This document shows positions 5,178-5,280 of a stretch of 5,280 nucleotides of DNA, piece by piece (the first letter of the stretch is position 1; the number at the start of each line of letters is the position of its first letter). The translations under genes and the position numbers were made by a program. Origin of the DNA: Christensenella sp. UBA3700 (GTDB taxonomy: Bacteria; Bacillota; Clostridia; Christensenellales; UBA3700); assembly GCA_002372775.1 (NCBI GenBank), contig DFIJ01000024.1, positions 36,714 through 41,993 of the forward strand. Direction: 5' to 3'. The notes under the pieces were generated by a model that saw only the letters and a list, made by a program, of their open reading frames with translations, was not told the DNA's origin and did not search any database.

Positions 5178-5198
5178 CTGACAGGCTTTGTTTGTCAG
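5178..5198. repeat. Imperfect inverted repeat / hairpin
   Basis: The arms CTGACA (5178-5183) and TGTCAG (5193-5198) are perfectly complementary. On plus-strand RNA the stem can extend inward by two G-U pairs and a C-G pair, leaving a TTT loop. No T-tract follows on either strand, so it is not a classic intrinsic terminator. It lies about 60 bases upstream of the candidate promoter, where a dimeric regulator could bind; it may also be chance. Confidence 0.4.
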
Positions 5199-5280
5199 CG
5201 GTATAGTTAATCAGCTGAAAGATATTAACGCAGCAGAGAGGCTGAAAAGTGCCAAATAGAGAAAATCTTATGCCTATTAT

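Larger units (their letters stand above)
5105..5280. other. Gene-free right end: promoter region and less AT-rich flank
   Basis: No gene can be supported here. Bases 5105-5175 are very AT-rich and hold the promoter-like box. From about 5177 to the edge the G+C rises to roughly 39 percent by my count, clearly above the coding part to the left. A minus-strand frame is open from the edge to a TAA at 5143-5145 (45 codons) but has no recognisable content, and an ATG at 5270 on the plus strand runs off the edge after three codons. The region could separate divergent modules of the genome or contain control sites. Confidence 0.6.

Noticed and set aside
5178..5198. Hairpin as intrinsic terminator
   Set aside because: No run of T follows the stem on either strand, and on the minus strand the inner pairs become mismatches.
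5143..5280. Minus-strand open frame from the right edge to a TAA at 5143, possible 3' end of another gene
   Set aside because: 45 open codons are easily chance in this composition, the translation (ending SLSETLKICRKFNT) matches no family I know, and there is no start in view.
5270..5280. ATG at 5270 as the start of a rightward gene
   Set aside because: Only three full codons are visible and no promoter box or ribosome site precedes it.

Overview
The window is a gene-dense, AT-rich stretch of what is most likely a tailed-phage genome with a Bacteroidota host. The evidence for a phage is the gene set: a DUF932/TIGR03299 phage-plasmid protein, a Siphovirus Gp157-family protein, a flavin-dependent thymidylate synthase (ThyX), a DUF1599 nucleotide-modification-associated protein, and about ten very small unnamed genes packed end to end. 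The evidence for a Bacteroidota host is the near absence of Shine-Dalgarno sequences before start codons and a TAnnTTTG-type promoter box at the head of the gene string. A crAss-like phage (Crassvirales) would fit, but no diagnostic gene (capsid, portal, terminase, phage RNA polymerase) lies in the window, so this is inference.

All fourteen genes lie on the minus strand and read from right to left, apparently as one transcription unit. It starts at 5104, just below a promoter-like box at 5109-5116, and runs off the left edge. In transcription order they are: two small unknown proteins (62 and 66 aa); the DUF1599 protein (120 aa); a 50-aa protein overlapping it; a conserved-looking 104-aa phage protein; ThyX (336 aa); four small accessory proteins (49, 55, 57 with a probable zinc site, and 75 aa with a membrane anchor); a 68-aa protein; Gp157 (246 aa); a 51-aa protein; and the DUF932 protein, cut by the window edge only near its C-terminus. 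Gaps between genes are 1-26 bases, or the genes overlap; three junctions are ATGA stop-start overlaps. There is no internal gene-free stretch over 26 bases and no visible terminator.

The right end (5105-5280) has no gene I can support. It holds the candidate promoter, an AT-rich tract and, further out, a less AT-rich stretch with an imperfect hairpin.

Functionally this looks like an early or middle module for nucleotide supply and DNA metabolism. ThyX makes dTMP, DUF1599 probably acts on nucleotides or their modification, and Gp157 and DUF932 are typical neighbours of phage replication or recombination genes. The small genes between ThyX and Gp157 look like an accessory pocket of the kind where host-takeover or anti-defence genes are often found. 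I see no clear new system. The most useful leads are the near-leaderless promoter, the ThyX/DUF1599 pairing, the long C-terminal part of Gp157 and the small-gene pocket.
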